Positions 34,101 through 44,231 of a stretch of 64,000 nt of DNA are shown here, in pieces. The stretch spans positions 1 to 64,000 of the forward strand of contig JAVYIG010007893.1 in assembly GCA_035222895.1 (NCBI GenBank). Direction: 5' to 3'. The DNA comes from Strongylocentrotus droebachiensis. Its lineage: Eukaryota; Echinodermata; Echinoidea; Camarodonta; Strongylocentrotidae. The stretch's first letter is position 1. Every line of letters begins with the position of its first letter. Both the position numbers and the translations under genes were made by a program. The notes beneath the pieces are model-generated. The model worked only from the letters and a program-made list of their open reading frames with translations, was not told the DNA's origin and ran no database searches.

Positions 34101-35915
34101 GCGAGGTAGTGGTGTAACTATAGCTGTGACAGCTCTCCTTGTCGGGCTGTCTGTCAAAGTTCCAGCTACAGATCCAGCGACATCTGACATACCAAGAACT
34201 GCACTCACACTGTCATCTGAAGAGCTGAGTAAGCTTCCTGCAGACTGGTCCATTTCTACACCGAAAGAATGAAGTTCATCAATACCATAAAAATTTGATT
34301 CATCTGGGTGATCATGCTCAGCATTCTGTACTGCCGCAATCCTTTGTGCTAAATTATGAAAGGGTCTAAGCACGTGTCTGTTTTGCGGCTCGTTTCTTGT
34401 CATATTTTGCTGATTACCTTGAGCATAATTCCAATGTGAACTGTGAGAAGCACCAGCTACGACGGAACTTGTTGGATGACATTGTGGACGCAATTCCTGC
34501 ATATTGCTATTGGTAACCACAGAACTGGATGGTGTAGAAACAAGGGTATTCGGATTTGTCAGGTTAGAAGGCACACTATTATGATTTGAAGTATTATAGT
34601 AAGGGAATGAATGGACAGAGGTTCTAGGAACACTCAAAGGAGACGAAGCAATATTAGCATGCTCATTTGACGGCTTATTGCCAAGAGTTGTTCCAGTGGG
34701 CAGTACTGATAGATTCATGTTTACTGTGGAAGGATTTTGAAAATTATTACAATTATTTTCCTGTGGCATACTTCGGCCTGATTGATTTGCAGGTGATCCT
34801 CTGTTCGTCCTTGCTTGAGTAGCAGACACAGTCGGATTTTGGGCCGCTGGTTTTGATGAATTCGAGTAAGATGGATATGGTAAGTGGCAATTATTCACAG
34901 AGATATCTCTTGATGTTGTCACCACCGATCCTTGAGTAGTTCTTGAAAGTGAAGACTGAGATTTACTCGACTCATCTGGAGTCACTGTCACATCCCCACA
35001 TTTGTTAGAACTTCCATTAGAAATCTCATTTGTATCTGTAACTGATGCATTTGAGTCTTCCACATCTATCTGTTTGTTACTCGTAGAGTGCCTCTGGCTA
35101 CCATCTGAAGTCTCATCACTATTGCCATTTGAGCTCTGCTTATTTTGACCCAACGTTACAACCATTCCTTTTGATATGCTATTGACATCAAGAGCATCAC
35201 TGGATGATACTGCAATAGAAATGCCATGGCTGGCCATAAAATCTCCTCCAACACCACGAAGAATATCCCTGAACAAGGACTCATTCTTAATCATGCTGTA
35301 CTTGTACCGGCATGGTTTAGCTTTTGGTCCTTTACTGTCCGCACCCTCTCCTGAGCATGATGTTTTGTCTTGTTTTGATGAGGTCGCTTTCTTGCTATGT
35401 TTGTCTTTCTTGCTGCCACTAGGACTTTCTTTTTCACTGCATGGAGCATTATGCTTGGAATCTGATGCAACTGCGAAAGTAACATTTGAGGCACTTGGAG
35501 ATGCAGCTTGATTAAGACTTACAACAACTGGCACCATGACTGGAATTGGAACTGGAACCTGCAGAGGAACATAGGAACCATCTTTGCCAGGGACAACTGG
35601 CACTGGAATCGGCATGATCATGGGTCCACCGCACATGAAAGGAAAAGAGCTTCCAGGTCTCATGATGAATGCACTGCTGGGATCAAACTTGGGTGTTGGA
35701 AGCACTACATGTTCTTTCCTTTGTGATGAATTATTCTTTACAGGAAGCACTGACAATACTGCCTGATGCTGGTCTTTTCTCATCACAGGCTTGGGAGCGA
35801 TGGGTTTGAATTTTTTTCGACACAGGTCTTCCATGGAGGCATCTGCTGAGTCACTCTTTTCAGGTATCCTCTTTCTAGCCGCAACTGCCAATTTCTTCTT
35901 CTCACGTGGCTCCAT
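31173..35915 (-). CDS. Large disordered C2H2 zinc-finger protein (1580 aa, single coding exon)
   Basis: One uninterrupted frame starts at MEPREKKKLAVAARKR. The ATG lies about 20 bases after a good minus-strand acceptor (TTTGGTGCAG), so upstream exon(s) are probably 5' UTR. The N-terminus is basic, as in a nuclear localisation signal, followed by KKFKPIAPKP, a Pro/Val repeat (MPIPVPVVPG, VPVPIPVMVPVVV, about residues 100-131) and a Lys/Ser segment. The long middle is rich in Ser, Asn, Gln, Thr and Pro and probably disordered. Near the C-terminus, C1547-x2-C-x12-H-x4-H1568 is a canonical C2H2 finger. Just before it, CWHCDYHTAEPRKMKRH (from about 1521) has C-x2-C-x12-H but lacks the final His. 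A nuclear DNA- or chromatin-associated role is inferred. I do not recognise the orthologue. Alternating +/- strand frames inside it are shadows. Confidence 0.85.
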   Translation of the reverse strand: MEPREKKKLAVAARKRIPEKSDSADASMEDLCRKKFKPIAPKPVMRKDQHQAVLSVLPVKNNSSQRKEHVVLPTPKFDPSSAFIMRPGSSFPFMCGGPMIMPIPVPVVPGKDGSYVPLQVPVPIPVMVPVVVSLNQAASPSASNVTFAVASDSKHNAPCSEKESPSGSKKDKHSKKATSSKQDKTSCSGEGADSKGPKAKPCRYKYSMIKNESLFRDILRGVGGDFMASHGISIAVSSSDALDVNSISKGMVVTLGQNKQSSNGNSDETSDGSQRHSTSNKQIDVEDSNASVTDTNEISNGSSNKCGDVTVTPDESSKSQSSLSRTTQGSVVTTSRDISVNNCHLPYPSYSNSSKPAAQNPTVSATQARTNRGSPANQSGRSMPQENNCNNFQNPSTVNMNLSVLPTGTTLGNKPSNEHANIASSPLSVPRTSVHSFPYYNTSNHNSVPSNLTNPNTLVSTPSSSVVTNSNMQELRPQCHPTSSVVAGASHSSHWNYAQGNQQNMTRNEPQNRHVLRPFHNLAQRIAAVQNAEHDHPDESNFYGIDELHSFGVEMDQSAGSLLSSSDDSVSAVLGMSDVAGSVAGTLTDSPTRRAVTAIVTPLPRSVPLTTSTATSTSVSSQTSENVSNSSQSGSQSFDVPPGQMRRSSDQVNTHSNAQGSSQGHQFLSTASSSSQPTHQWSTSSNSNVRRLPNADLSPIQNRYSEPTTPSSRPNGMVNFAASSVGQQRSMHMEGLQSRTCSAVTSSGPMSKEHVTATQTCVANPQTANQTSLAYSAGSQSTAAHQRQQASMSNNFSMPNVNTNQTLAPRPSFYDNSDRTNMNYAPSNRNRNAMPNSQQMPNPLLAGNVTSGYPAGLQSQTKQASYPIGPNSNEKTPNKTIVGNRQDETQQSQMHNSAQSSSHMGNRSHPSLMPGVTNSQPGSSGFSSGNFYNASRSQAPVTAPVTTRSASVSTGMTATTSSVTGASMSKAWQPSWSGNVPVSQSNPIPGGGSRHQQPVSVAHRASCPDPTGAQARHGSPTTVMTSTSVQSVPLQSNLQTRPSMVEPLPPPGNLSGNHASMSDTRGSSSNRMQLPGSVQAPIFPGNSQRQPIPHPASSASFNVPSTESGPRMPYPLVPPIMFGNSTPPRGIPMGGIHSVPLPGSFPTTSVSEQNVQPSQVMSSSPSAMHHTFTPVMHDRHRMYLPSHFSTLHRPLYMSPSPAPSTDLPLLSPHSCGQLHVHDSVLYSPRYPSSIHSLSPGVNTNFHSSPLHRSFSSSDHQDSFARNSISHPAPHYDSAISPMPLRMPHLGQSSTGVANPVSSQSAQVPPPVPSLQHSSIEANREQNSIFEQNLKRLLERSARRHSMALASSHGYQRSLPCDHTFPPRPMSSFSSLSPYPPPHSVSSVPYNTPSLMASTISTPPQSMPRLPPQPLPSRHTTTTTSPGTGAATATVTTVSTILTPTTSSVVTSRAILGNTSDKYLPLELLSPDSTNAQPATPATAPSTPSPQVAVDLVVKCGDTVLHCSRQVLRESGRTVLCCWHCDYHTAEPRKMKRHQKKENEPLKCQLCSFQSSSRCSVNQHYKQEHMDKDDPFRSVNH

Positions 35916-37200
35916 CTTCTTTGATCAATGCTCATCTGCACCAAATATAAAAAGTAAATAAGCATGTTGCTATTATTGAAAATATACGGTAAGAAACAGC
36001 ATGCCTTTTGATTTCCTATGATCAAATGGCCAGCATCTTAAATTGTGCATAAATCAGTCAAATGACTTTGGGAAAAAAAAATCATCCTACAGTTTTCAGT
36101 GATTCATGTAACATTAATAATTATCTACACTATCTCATATCTCCTAATTGGATAACTTGACTCCATTTCTCTTCTTCCGATTCGTTAAAATAAACGATTC
36201 ATTTTGGTAAATCTAATTATGAAGGGATCTTAGTTGCAGCGTGCACGCCGATCTGATAATGATTTTTTTAGATCCCGATATCTCCATAATCCTTTGATGA
36301 TAAATGTTCTTGTTGAACCAATTTCTATCTGTCTATCAGGCTATAGTTTATCCAGACATTGGACAAAGCCCTCCTCATAACATTTCCATTCTCTTCTGTC
36401 TCTAGCTGTCCTAGTCCAAGTTGAACCAATTTGTATTGTAGTAAAAAAAAAATAGATATCATCTGACCATATTATTTAAACAAATAAATTTGTGTAGAAT
36501 ATGATTTTTTTATGAGAAATCATAGATCGAATATCACATTTTCTAATATTTTCAAGATCTCTGCGAACTTTGGTGACCTTCATCATGTTCTACTACTATT
36601 TTACTTATATTATAAAGTAATCCAGCCATTGGCATTGCTGATTGGATCTTCGATTTTTCATCAACAATCAAGTTCATGATCTTATTTAAAGGAATCAACA
36701 GAATCACATTTTAGGCGCCCAGAGAGAGAGTGCACTAGCGCCCACATGTACATTTCTCACATAGATTAATATTATTTCAAATTTTCAGTAAAATCTAACA
36801 CTTAGTAACAGTCTAATTCATCACACTCCAAGTCCAAATGCAAATATATATTCGAAGTTACACAATAACTAACACAATATCCTACACATGGGACAATAAT
36901 ACATTTTTAGTCGTGCGTCTGTATTGGGCTCCGTTGGCGTGCTACGAAATCTGAATAAACACCAATATTGCTCAGAAAACCAGTTTAAATATACGATAAA
37001 TTATCAAGGAGTAATATTACCGTAACAATATATTCACCTTTTAACAGATGTCTGTTCTAGAACGTAATTATCTTTCGTTATCACTCAGCTTCATTCAGAT
37101 TCAATCGCCATAAACATTATTGTTAGTCTTTGTGCAATTCGTTGTTTATAGTTATTTTTTTTATTTGTAGCCTAAACACAGCACAGCTTCTTCAACGACA
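35916..37200 (-). other. 5' flank/intron of the minus-strand zinc-finger gene
   Basis: A splice acceptor sits just upstream of the ATG, so this holds at least one intron and the untranslated first exon. AT-rich, with no recognisable first exon or TATA box. A short GAGAGA/GGCGCC patch lies near 36714-36750. Confidence 0.35.
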
Positions 37201-37244
37201 TAAAATTTAACGATAAGTTCTTGTTCTTCTTGATCAGTGCAGTC

Positions 37245-38292
37245 CAGTGGCGGATTCGCGGGGGGAGGGGGGGGGGCGTGCCCCCTCCCCTGGGAGTAAA
37301 CAGGTAAAAAACACGTTAATTTTACCTTTTTTTTAATAGATGGGTCCCCTCCCCTCAAGGGGGGGGGGGGGTGATATTTTCAAATTTCCGAAAGCCCAAA
37401 AAAAAAATTGTATAAAGATTTGGCTACCCCCCCCCCCTTGACGCCGTCTGGATCCTCTGCAGGCGCGGATCCACGGGGGGGGGGGGGGGGGGGCTGACGG
37501 GTCAAAAAAAAAAATCCTGAAAAATTGGACCAAAAAAAAGTATTTAGATTTAATTCTTTTCATAACTATGATGATTTGGTTGATAGCAGTGGCGTAATGA
37601 GCAAAAACGTTTGGGGGGGCTGACAAAAAAAATCCGCAGCACCCCACTCTAACATGCAGGCCCCGCTGAACGTTTCGCAAAGTGGGGTCTAGGGGCAAAG
37701 CCCCGGCGGGGGTCAAGGGGCGGAGCCCCCGAAGCTCAAGGGGTATGGGCATCAGTGGCGGATCCAGGAATTTCTTACCGGGGGGGGGGGGGGGGGCACA
37801 AAAAAGCATGGGGTTAAATATATGTAAAACGATGAAACGACAGAACGATGCTTTAGCGGCGAGGGAGCGGAGCGACCAAGCGGGGGTGGGTCTGGGTTCT
37901 GGCCCCCTCCCAGATTAAGAAGCATTTGCAATTTTAGAACCAAATTAGACGCATTTTCAGGCACTTCCTGGAGTAATATGACGTAAAATTGCTTTCTCTT
38001 ACCCCTTCCAAGAGTAGGGATCTTTTGCAATTTGAGAACCACATTTGGCGCATTAATGTCCAACGGCACTTCCTAGAAAAAAACGAGGCCTTCTGAGTGG
38101 TTAGAAGTTAGAGAAAAATGATCTGTCACGTCTTGAGACGTTGTATATGCTTTGATGCCGCACAATGTACAAAGAGGGTGGTCCGGTACTTCATCAGTAG
38201 AACTTGCAAACAAATTCTCGAGTGTATAAACTGTGTCGTTATCAGGGGCGTCGCTAGATCTTTGTCAGTGGGGGAGTGGGGAGAGTGTAGAG
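37245..38292. mobile_element. Cluster of nested hAT-like MITE ends
   Basis: Several copies of one terminal motif lie close together: CAGTGGCGGATTCGCGG (37245), CAGGCGCGGATCCACGG (37460), CAGTGGCGTAATGAG (37587), CAGTGGCGGATCCAGG (37753) and CAGGGGCGTCGCTAG (about 38244). Each is followed by a G-rich run. Matching right ends are not all present, so elements are truncated or nested. Frames here are Pro/Gly artefacts of homopolymer runs. Confidence 0.55.
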
Positions 38293-38919
38293 CAGGCGCG
38301 GATCCAGGGGGGCCGAGCGGGCCTTGGCCCCCTCCCCCCGCAAAAAAAAAAAAAAAAAAAAAAAAAAGAGAGAAGAAAGGAAAAGAAGGGAAAGGGAAAG
38401 AGGAGAGAAAGGGAAAGAAAGAAGAGGAAGAAGAAAAGAAAAGGGGAAAGAAGGAGATCGGGGGACCGAAAGGGCCTTGCCTCCCAGGCTGTTGACCCCC
38501 CCCCCCCCCCCCAATTAAAAAAAATAAGAGAGAAGGAAGGAGAGGGAAAGAAAAAAGTAAAAGAGGAGATACTGGCGTACTGATAGGGGGGGGGGGTTTA
38601 TTTCTAATTCCACAACGGTGGATTACAAATAATGCTGAAATGACATAATTTCCGAGATTTTTCCTTACTTTTTAGTAAATTATACGTTTGTATGTGTTTG
38701 TTGGAAAATGACAAATTCCTAAATTTACAGCCGGGCAAAAAATATGATTCTTGAGATTCGTACATGTCAGGGCCCGAGGTACGGTGGGGATCGGGAGCCT
38801 CGAACACCCCCCCCCCCACTTTTTTTGAAAAAAGTATATTAAAGAGAAATAAAATGGAATGAGAGCAAGAAAGAAAGAATAGTTAACTGCCAGTGTTAAA
38901 AAATAATGAGGCATCAAAA

Positions 38920-39310
38920 TATGCTCATCTGACCATGATTAAATGCCTAAAACCCCTAAGCTTTCGGGGGCTCTGCCCCCTGGATTCCACCTAGGGCCCT
39001 ATGGGTGGCCCATAGATGCTCATCTGACGGTAATTTAATGCCCAAAACCCCTGATTTTTTGGGGCTCCGCCCCCTGGACCCCACGCCAAATAGTGACCTG
39101 CCAGTGTCACAAAATTATAAGGTATAACACAAAAATGCTCATCTGACCTTAATTAAACGCCTTAAACCCCTGAGCTTCGGGGGCCGGCTCCGCCGCCTCG
39201 ACTCCACCAGGGGCACTAAGGCGGGCCCCTGACTGCTTATCTGACCGTAATTTATTGCCTTAAACCCCTGAGCTTGCGGGGTCGGACAAGGTATCAAAAT
39301 GTGTTTATCT
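38920..39310. repeat. Tandem repeat, ~95-125-bp unit, about four copies
   Basis: Each unit contains a variant of TGCTCATCTGACC, TAATTTAATGCC, AAACCCCTGAGC and a GGGGCTCCGCCCCCTGGA palindromic block. Unit starts are near 38920, 39017, 39137 and 39233. Confidence 0.7.
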
Positions 39311-39403
39311 GACCGCAGGCGCGTAGCCAGGGGGGGGGGGGGGGGCGTTCCCCAAATCGGAAGAGGACGTATGAAGAAAAAGGAGCAGACAAAGAACATC
39401 TTT

Positions 39404-40053
39404 GAAATTCAGACAAGGATTAAGAGTCGAGAACGGTGAAACGAATCGTCTTGTTTCTCTAATGATTTAATGAAACGTCAAACCTTCCACGCTTCGCACT
39501 GGAGGGGGGCGGGGCTGAATTTAGACAAGGATTAAGAGTCTAGAACGGTACAACGAATCGTCTTGTGTCTCTAAGGATTTAATGAAACGTAAAATTTTCC
39601 GCGCTTCGCTTCGGGAAAAACTAAACTCAGACGAGAATTATTTTCGAAAACGGTCAACGAATCGTCTTCTTTCTCTAATAATTTAATAAGTCGTAAAATT
39701 TTCCGCGCTTCGCGCGGGAGGGGAAAAACTAAACTCAGACGAGAATTATTTACGAAAACAGTACAACGAATCGTCTTCTTTCTCTAATGATTCATTGAAA
39801 CGTAAAAAACTTCTGCGCTTCGCGCGGGAGAGGTGGGAACCTGAATTCAGACGAGAATTATTTTCGAGAACGGTACAACGAATCGTCTTCTTTCTCTAAT
39901 AATTTAATAAGCCGTAAAATTTTCCGCGCTTCGCGCGGGAGGGGGAAAAATTAAACTCAGACGAGAATTATTTACGAAAACGGTACAACGAATCGTCTCC
40001 TTTCTCCAATAATTTAATGAAACGTCAAAGCTTCCGCGTTTCACGGAGGAGGG
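39404..40053. repeat. ~110-bp satellite array, left arm
   Basis: About six copies, each with CAGACGAGAATTATTTTCG-like, ACGAATCGTCTTCTTTCTC and CGCGCTTCGCGCGGGAGG. CTAAACTCAG-type starts at 39621, 39729, 39841 and 39951 give periods of 108-112 bp. Orientation is opposite to the array at 40301-41481. Confidence 0.85.
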
Positions 40054-40300
40054 AGGGGGAAACTCGCCACTCCCTGCACCGACCCCCCCCCCCCCATTAC
40101 GTCACTGTTGGTCACCATTACGTACCAATATTTGGCTCGCATAATTTCTAATTTGGGCCCCCTCCCCTAAGAAATCCTGGATCCGCGCCTGGTGTAGAGG
40201 CCACCGATTACCGACAAAACGAGCAACCAATTATCGACAAAATATACCAATGTCCAAATGTCTACAAATTTAACCCTATAAACCCGGGGCCAGGAACTAT

Positions 40301-41481
40301 AACGAAGCGTGGAAACTTTGACACTTCATTAAATTATTAGAGAAAGAAGACGATCCGTTGTATCGTTCTCGACTCTTAATTCTTGTTTGGATCCAGTTCT
40401 CCCCCCCCCCCTCCCCCTCCCGCGCGAAGCGCGGCAGTTTTGAAGTTTCAATAAATTATTTCTCTTAATCTTTTTAGTCTGAATTCATGTTCGCCCATCC
40501 CGCGCAAAGCGCGGAAGCTTTCACGTCACATTAAATTATTAGAGAAAGAAGACGATTCGTTGTATCGTGTTCTTGTCTAAATTCAGTTTCCCCCCTTTGA
40601 AGCTTTGACTCTTCATTATGTTATTAGAAAAAGAAGACGATTCATTGTACCGGTTCCGACTCTTAATCCTTGCTGAATTCATTTTCGTCCATCCCGCGCA
40701 AAGCGCGGAAGCTTTCACGTTTCATTAAATTATTAGAGAAAGAAGACGATTCGTTGTATCGTGTTCTTGTCTGAATTCAGTTTCCCCCCTCCCGCGCGAA
40801 GCGCGTAAGCTTTGACACTTCATTGAATTATTCGAAAAAGAAGACGATTCATTGAGCCGGTTCCGACTCTTAATCCTTGTCTGAATTTATTTTCGTCCAT
40901 CCCGCGCAAAGCGCGGAAGCTTTCACGTTTCATTAAATTATTAGAGAAAGAAGACGATTCGTTGTATCGTGTTCTTGTCTGAATTCAGTTTCCCCCCTCC
41001 CGCGCGAAGCGCGTAAGCTTTGACACTTCATTAAATTATTCGAAAAAGAAGACGATTCATTGAACCGGTTCCGACTCTGAATTCATTTTTGCCCATCTCG
41101 CGCGAAGCGCGGAAACTCTGACGTTTCATTAAACTATTACTTATAATCCTTGTCTGAATTTATATTCGCCCATCCCGCGCGAGGCGCGGAAGCTCTTACG
41201 CTTCATCAAATTATCAGTGAAAAATGACGATTCGTTGTATCGTGTTCTTGTCTGAATTCAGTTTCTCCCCACCCGCGCAAAGCGCGGAACCTTTGACACT
41301 TCATTAAATTATTAAAGAAGGAAGACGATTCGTTGTACACTTCTCGACTCTTAATCCTAGTCTGAATTCAGTTGCCCCCCCCCCGAAGCGTGGAAGCTTT
41401 GCCGTTTCATTAAATTATTAGAGAAAGTAGACGATTCGTTGTACCGTTCACTACTCTTAATCTTGTCTTAATTAAATTTCC
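40301..41481. repeat. ~110-bp satellite array, right arm (inverted relative to the left arm)
   Basis: About ten to eleven copies of the same satellite in reverse complement, each with GAGAAAGAAGACGATTCG, TTGTCTGAATTCAG and CCCGCGCGAAGCGCGGAAGC. It lies outside the hAT-like element and starts about 100 bp past its right target duplication. The two arms together form a large imperfect palindrome. Confidence 0.85.
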
Positions 41482-42030
41482 CAAATGGGCCCCCTTAACG
41501 GTATATGTGCAGTGTTACATGATGTAAGTATGGAACGCCCGGCACTGCTTGTCACAGTTGATTCTGGAAAGGATTTTTTTTTACAAGTGTTACTGTTAGT
41601 GGCCACGGCCCCTTAGTGACTATAAAAAACCATATGCTCTTCTTGGCCATTTAGGAATGTGTCAGTTTGCAACAGAAATGGAGAAACGTGCATTTTGTTG
41701 AAAATCATGTGATATCACGAACATTTATACATCACTTGTATATGGAATTGAAAATAAGTCATGGTTTAATTTTATTTGGGGGGGCTAGCGCCCCCCCCCC
41801 CCCAAGCCTCCCCCCCCCCCCCCCCACCAGTACGCCAGTGCTCATGCGTGAAGTATGCATTATCTGAGTAGCATCACATGAAAGAGGAGACGCTAAGCTT
41901 TCCAAATATGTATCATTCATTAATTATAGTTGTGATTAAGTTATGATAGAACATCGATACTTCTCGGTTTCGTTTTTTCTGGGACGCACTGTATAGTCTT
42001 CATGGTTGCACCCTGCTGCTAACCTACAAC

Positions 42031-42464
42031 CAGGCGCGGATCTACGGGGGGTTTAGGGGGTTTAACCCCCCCCCTTGGGCGGCCCCCCCCCCCAAAAAAA
42101 AAGGAAAAAAAAAGAAGAAAAAAAAGAAAAAAAAAGAAAAAAGAACGCACGCTGGAGAGAAACCCTTTCAAGTGCAAATATTGTGAGAAGATATTCAACT
42201 CATCTGGTAACTTAACCAAACACATGATAACTCTGGATATAACTGTGTATTTAACTGTTACTTGATTTAAAAAGACGTTATCATGCACTGCTTTTTATGG
42301 TCTCCATTGTGTTAATAGATGCCAGGAAAACATCACTTACGGGGTTCAAATAAACACCCAAAAAAAAATCGGCTCGCCGCTTTGCGGCTCGTGGACGATG
42401 CTCCGCATCGTCATTATTTTGGTCAAACCCCCCCCCCCTTAGCAAAAAGCTAGATCCGCCCCTG
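42031..42464. mobile_element. Non-autonomous element carrying a zinc-finger gene fragment (434 bp)
   Basis: The left end CAGGCGCGGATCTACGG pairs with the right end CTAGATCCGCCCCTG. ACAAC flanks both sides (42026-42030, 42465-42469), which may be a 5-bp duplication or part of a decayed longer one. The interior contains poly-C/G and poly-A runs and the zinc-finger remnant at 42142-42226. Confidence 0.6.
42142..42226 (+). pseudogene. Captured C2H2 (Krueppel-type) zinc-finger fragment, frameshifted
   Basis: The first frame reads RTHAGEKPF, a classic HTGEKPF inter-finger linker. After one extra T in CCCTTTCAAG, a shifted frame reads KCKYCEKIFNSSGNLTKHM, which has the C-x2-C-x12-H spacing. The single-base insertion breaks the frame, and no flanking exon structure remains. 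It is probably a transduplicated piece of a host zinc-finger gene. Confidence 0.7.
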
Positions 42465-42778
42465 ACAACTAAATGTATAACATGCAGTTACGGGTATTGT
42501 CAATATTTATGCGAATGTTAGTACAATAATTGTCCGAATGTCAATTCCCCCGTCCCATAAATATGTCGGGTCATTGATTTCATATGGTATTGTGATTAAT
42601 AAGAATAATTTTGCATTAATTCTATAAATAGGCCTATAACTAGCAGGTTAGAAAATTGAGCTTTTATCAACAAAATAAAATGACCATATCGACATCGCGC
42701 TTCTTATATTATGTCCAGTGACATTTAGTGGATCTATATAGCATGGGTCACCAGCCAGTTTTATAGGGCGCATCGTTA

Positions 42779-43538
42779 GGCCCAAAAAAAAAATCATTTG
42801 GTTGTCCTCGACCGCCCGCTCGTCATTTTCGGGCCGCTCGTATTTTTTTTTTTTTTTTAATATTTTTTTTTTTTTAATTCAATTTTTTTTTTTTTTTTTT
42901 ATTCAATTTTTTTTTTTTTTTTCAATTTTTTTTTTTGGGGGAGCAATCTTAAATGCCAAACATACCATTTTTATGCATTTGCAAGGATCAAAATGTGTCC
43001 CGTTGCCAGTTTTGTCTTTTCAGTACGCAATTAGGTATTTATTAAACTTGCCATTTTTATTTTTCTATGTCAAAATGCCGTTCATTCAAATCAGGTTCTG
43101 AGCATTCTTAATCTCATTTTAAAGCCCATCTGTACTAGTTTACAGGAGGAATTAGACCACCCTGCAAGGTCACTGGACAGGTGGTTATCTCATCAAATCA
43201 GCTCTAAGTTAATATTAGATAAAGAGGATCATGGAAGACCAATGGTCACCGATTAGGCATTGTTTGCTACATAGAGGGCGCAAGTAGCTATAAGTAGTAC
43301 AATGGAGATTTAAAAGGTGCTGTATTTCAAAACCCAAAATACTTTATATTCATTGTACATTAAACTAGTCTGTTACCATATTTAAGTGTTTTATAGACTT
43401 TGTTTGTTTAAATGCTTGAAAATCCCAATGATTTTTTTTTTTATGGAAAAAAAAATATTCAAAAAAAAAAAAAATGGGGGGGGAAAAAAAAAAAAAAAAA
43501 AAAAAAAAAAGACACAAAAAATGAAGTTAAAACAAATA

Positions 43539-43573
<35 letters not shown>

Positions 43574-43634
43574 GCCCGCCCGCCCCTACTCCAGAAAAGC
43601 AATCGAGGACAACCAAACAATTTTTTTTTGGGCC
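42779..43634. mobile_element. Harbinger-like element with TTA duplication (856 bp)
   Basis: Termini GGCCCAAAAAAAAAATC and its complement, plus TTGGTTGTCCTCGA near the left end and TCGAGGACAACCAA near the right end, form inverted repeats. TTA flanks both sides (42776-42778 and 43635-43637). GGCCC-type ends with TWA duplications are typical of PIF/Harbinger. The interior has poly-T on the left, poly-A on the right, and a nested TTAA MITE. Confidence 0.7.
43123..43309 (-). mobile_element. TTAA-flanked MITE, copy 4 (nested in a Harbinger-like element)
   Basis: Reverse-oriented copy beginning AGCCCATCTGTACTAG and flanked by TTAA on both sides. The far end is mutated (ACAATGGAGATTTAA). It lies inside the element at 42779-43634 and so inserted later. 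Confidence 0.75.
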
Positions 43635-44231
43635 TTAGGAGGGGGCCCAGCCGCCCCAGCCGATCTTAAAAGTCAGATGAAGTTCTAATTTTTAGGGCCA
43701 TCGATTGATGGGAGCCGGTTTGCCTATCATTTTCCTTTTCACTTCGCCTTTCCACTGTCCCTTTCTTTCCCTTTTCAATTTTTAAGGTGGCAACGTACGT
43801 CTCTAATAATTTTACAGCTATACTCCACTGCAACATATTATTGTGTTGCATTCGATAAATGACGAAAGGTGGACCGTGTCGAAGTTTATTATGCACTGAG
43901 AGGCTATGAACAAACCCCCTCCCGAGAACATCCAATCCAAGTTTCTTTGTAAAACTATGCACTACAAATTAATGACAGTTAAATTTGAAGGAGCACAAGC
44001 TTCGCTAACCAACCCTCTTATCAAATCACATTTTGAAGAAAAGTATTGGTACTATAAGATAGTATAGTCGAGACTGTCGAGTACGTCGATATCTCTTTTT
44101 TTGTTGTTGCTCTACCCCACCACTGCCCCCTCTCTTATACTTGCCCTCTCTAGCTCTTGCTTATTCCCTCCCCCCTCTCTTCTCTTTCTCCTTCTCTCCC
44201 TCTCTCCCTCCCTGGCTCCCTCTACCTCAGT

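Larger units (their letters stand above)
38293..40191. mobile_element. hAT-like element carrying satellite arrays (1899 bp)
   Basis: The left terminus CAGGCGCGGATCCAGG (38293-38308) is exactly repeated in reverse complement at the right end (40176-40191). Both ends are flanked by GTGTAGAG (38285-38292 and 40192-40199), a perfect 8-bp target-site duplication typical of hAT transposition. There is no transposase. The interior holds poly-A/GA-rich DNA, a ~100-125-bp tandem repeat (about 38920-39310), another hAT-type end CAGGCGCGTAGCCAGG (39316) and a ~110-bp satellite array (39404-40053). Confidence 0.8.

Noticed and set aside
38118-38583. Lys/Glu-rich ORFs
   Set aside because: Produced by poly-A/GA-rich interior DNA of the hAT-like element.
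39404-41481. CRISPR-like regularly repeated array
   Set aside because: Units are ~110-bp near-identical tandem repeats without unique spacers, in eukaryotic DNA and in two orientations. This is satellite DNA.
43386-43688. Lys-rich ORFs
   Set aside because: Produced by poly-A tracts of the Harbinger-like element.
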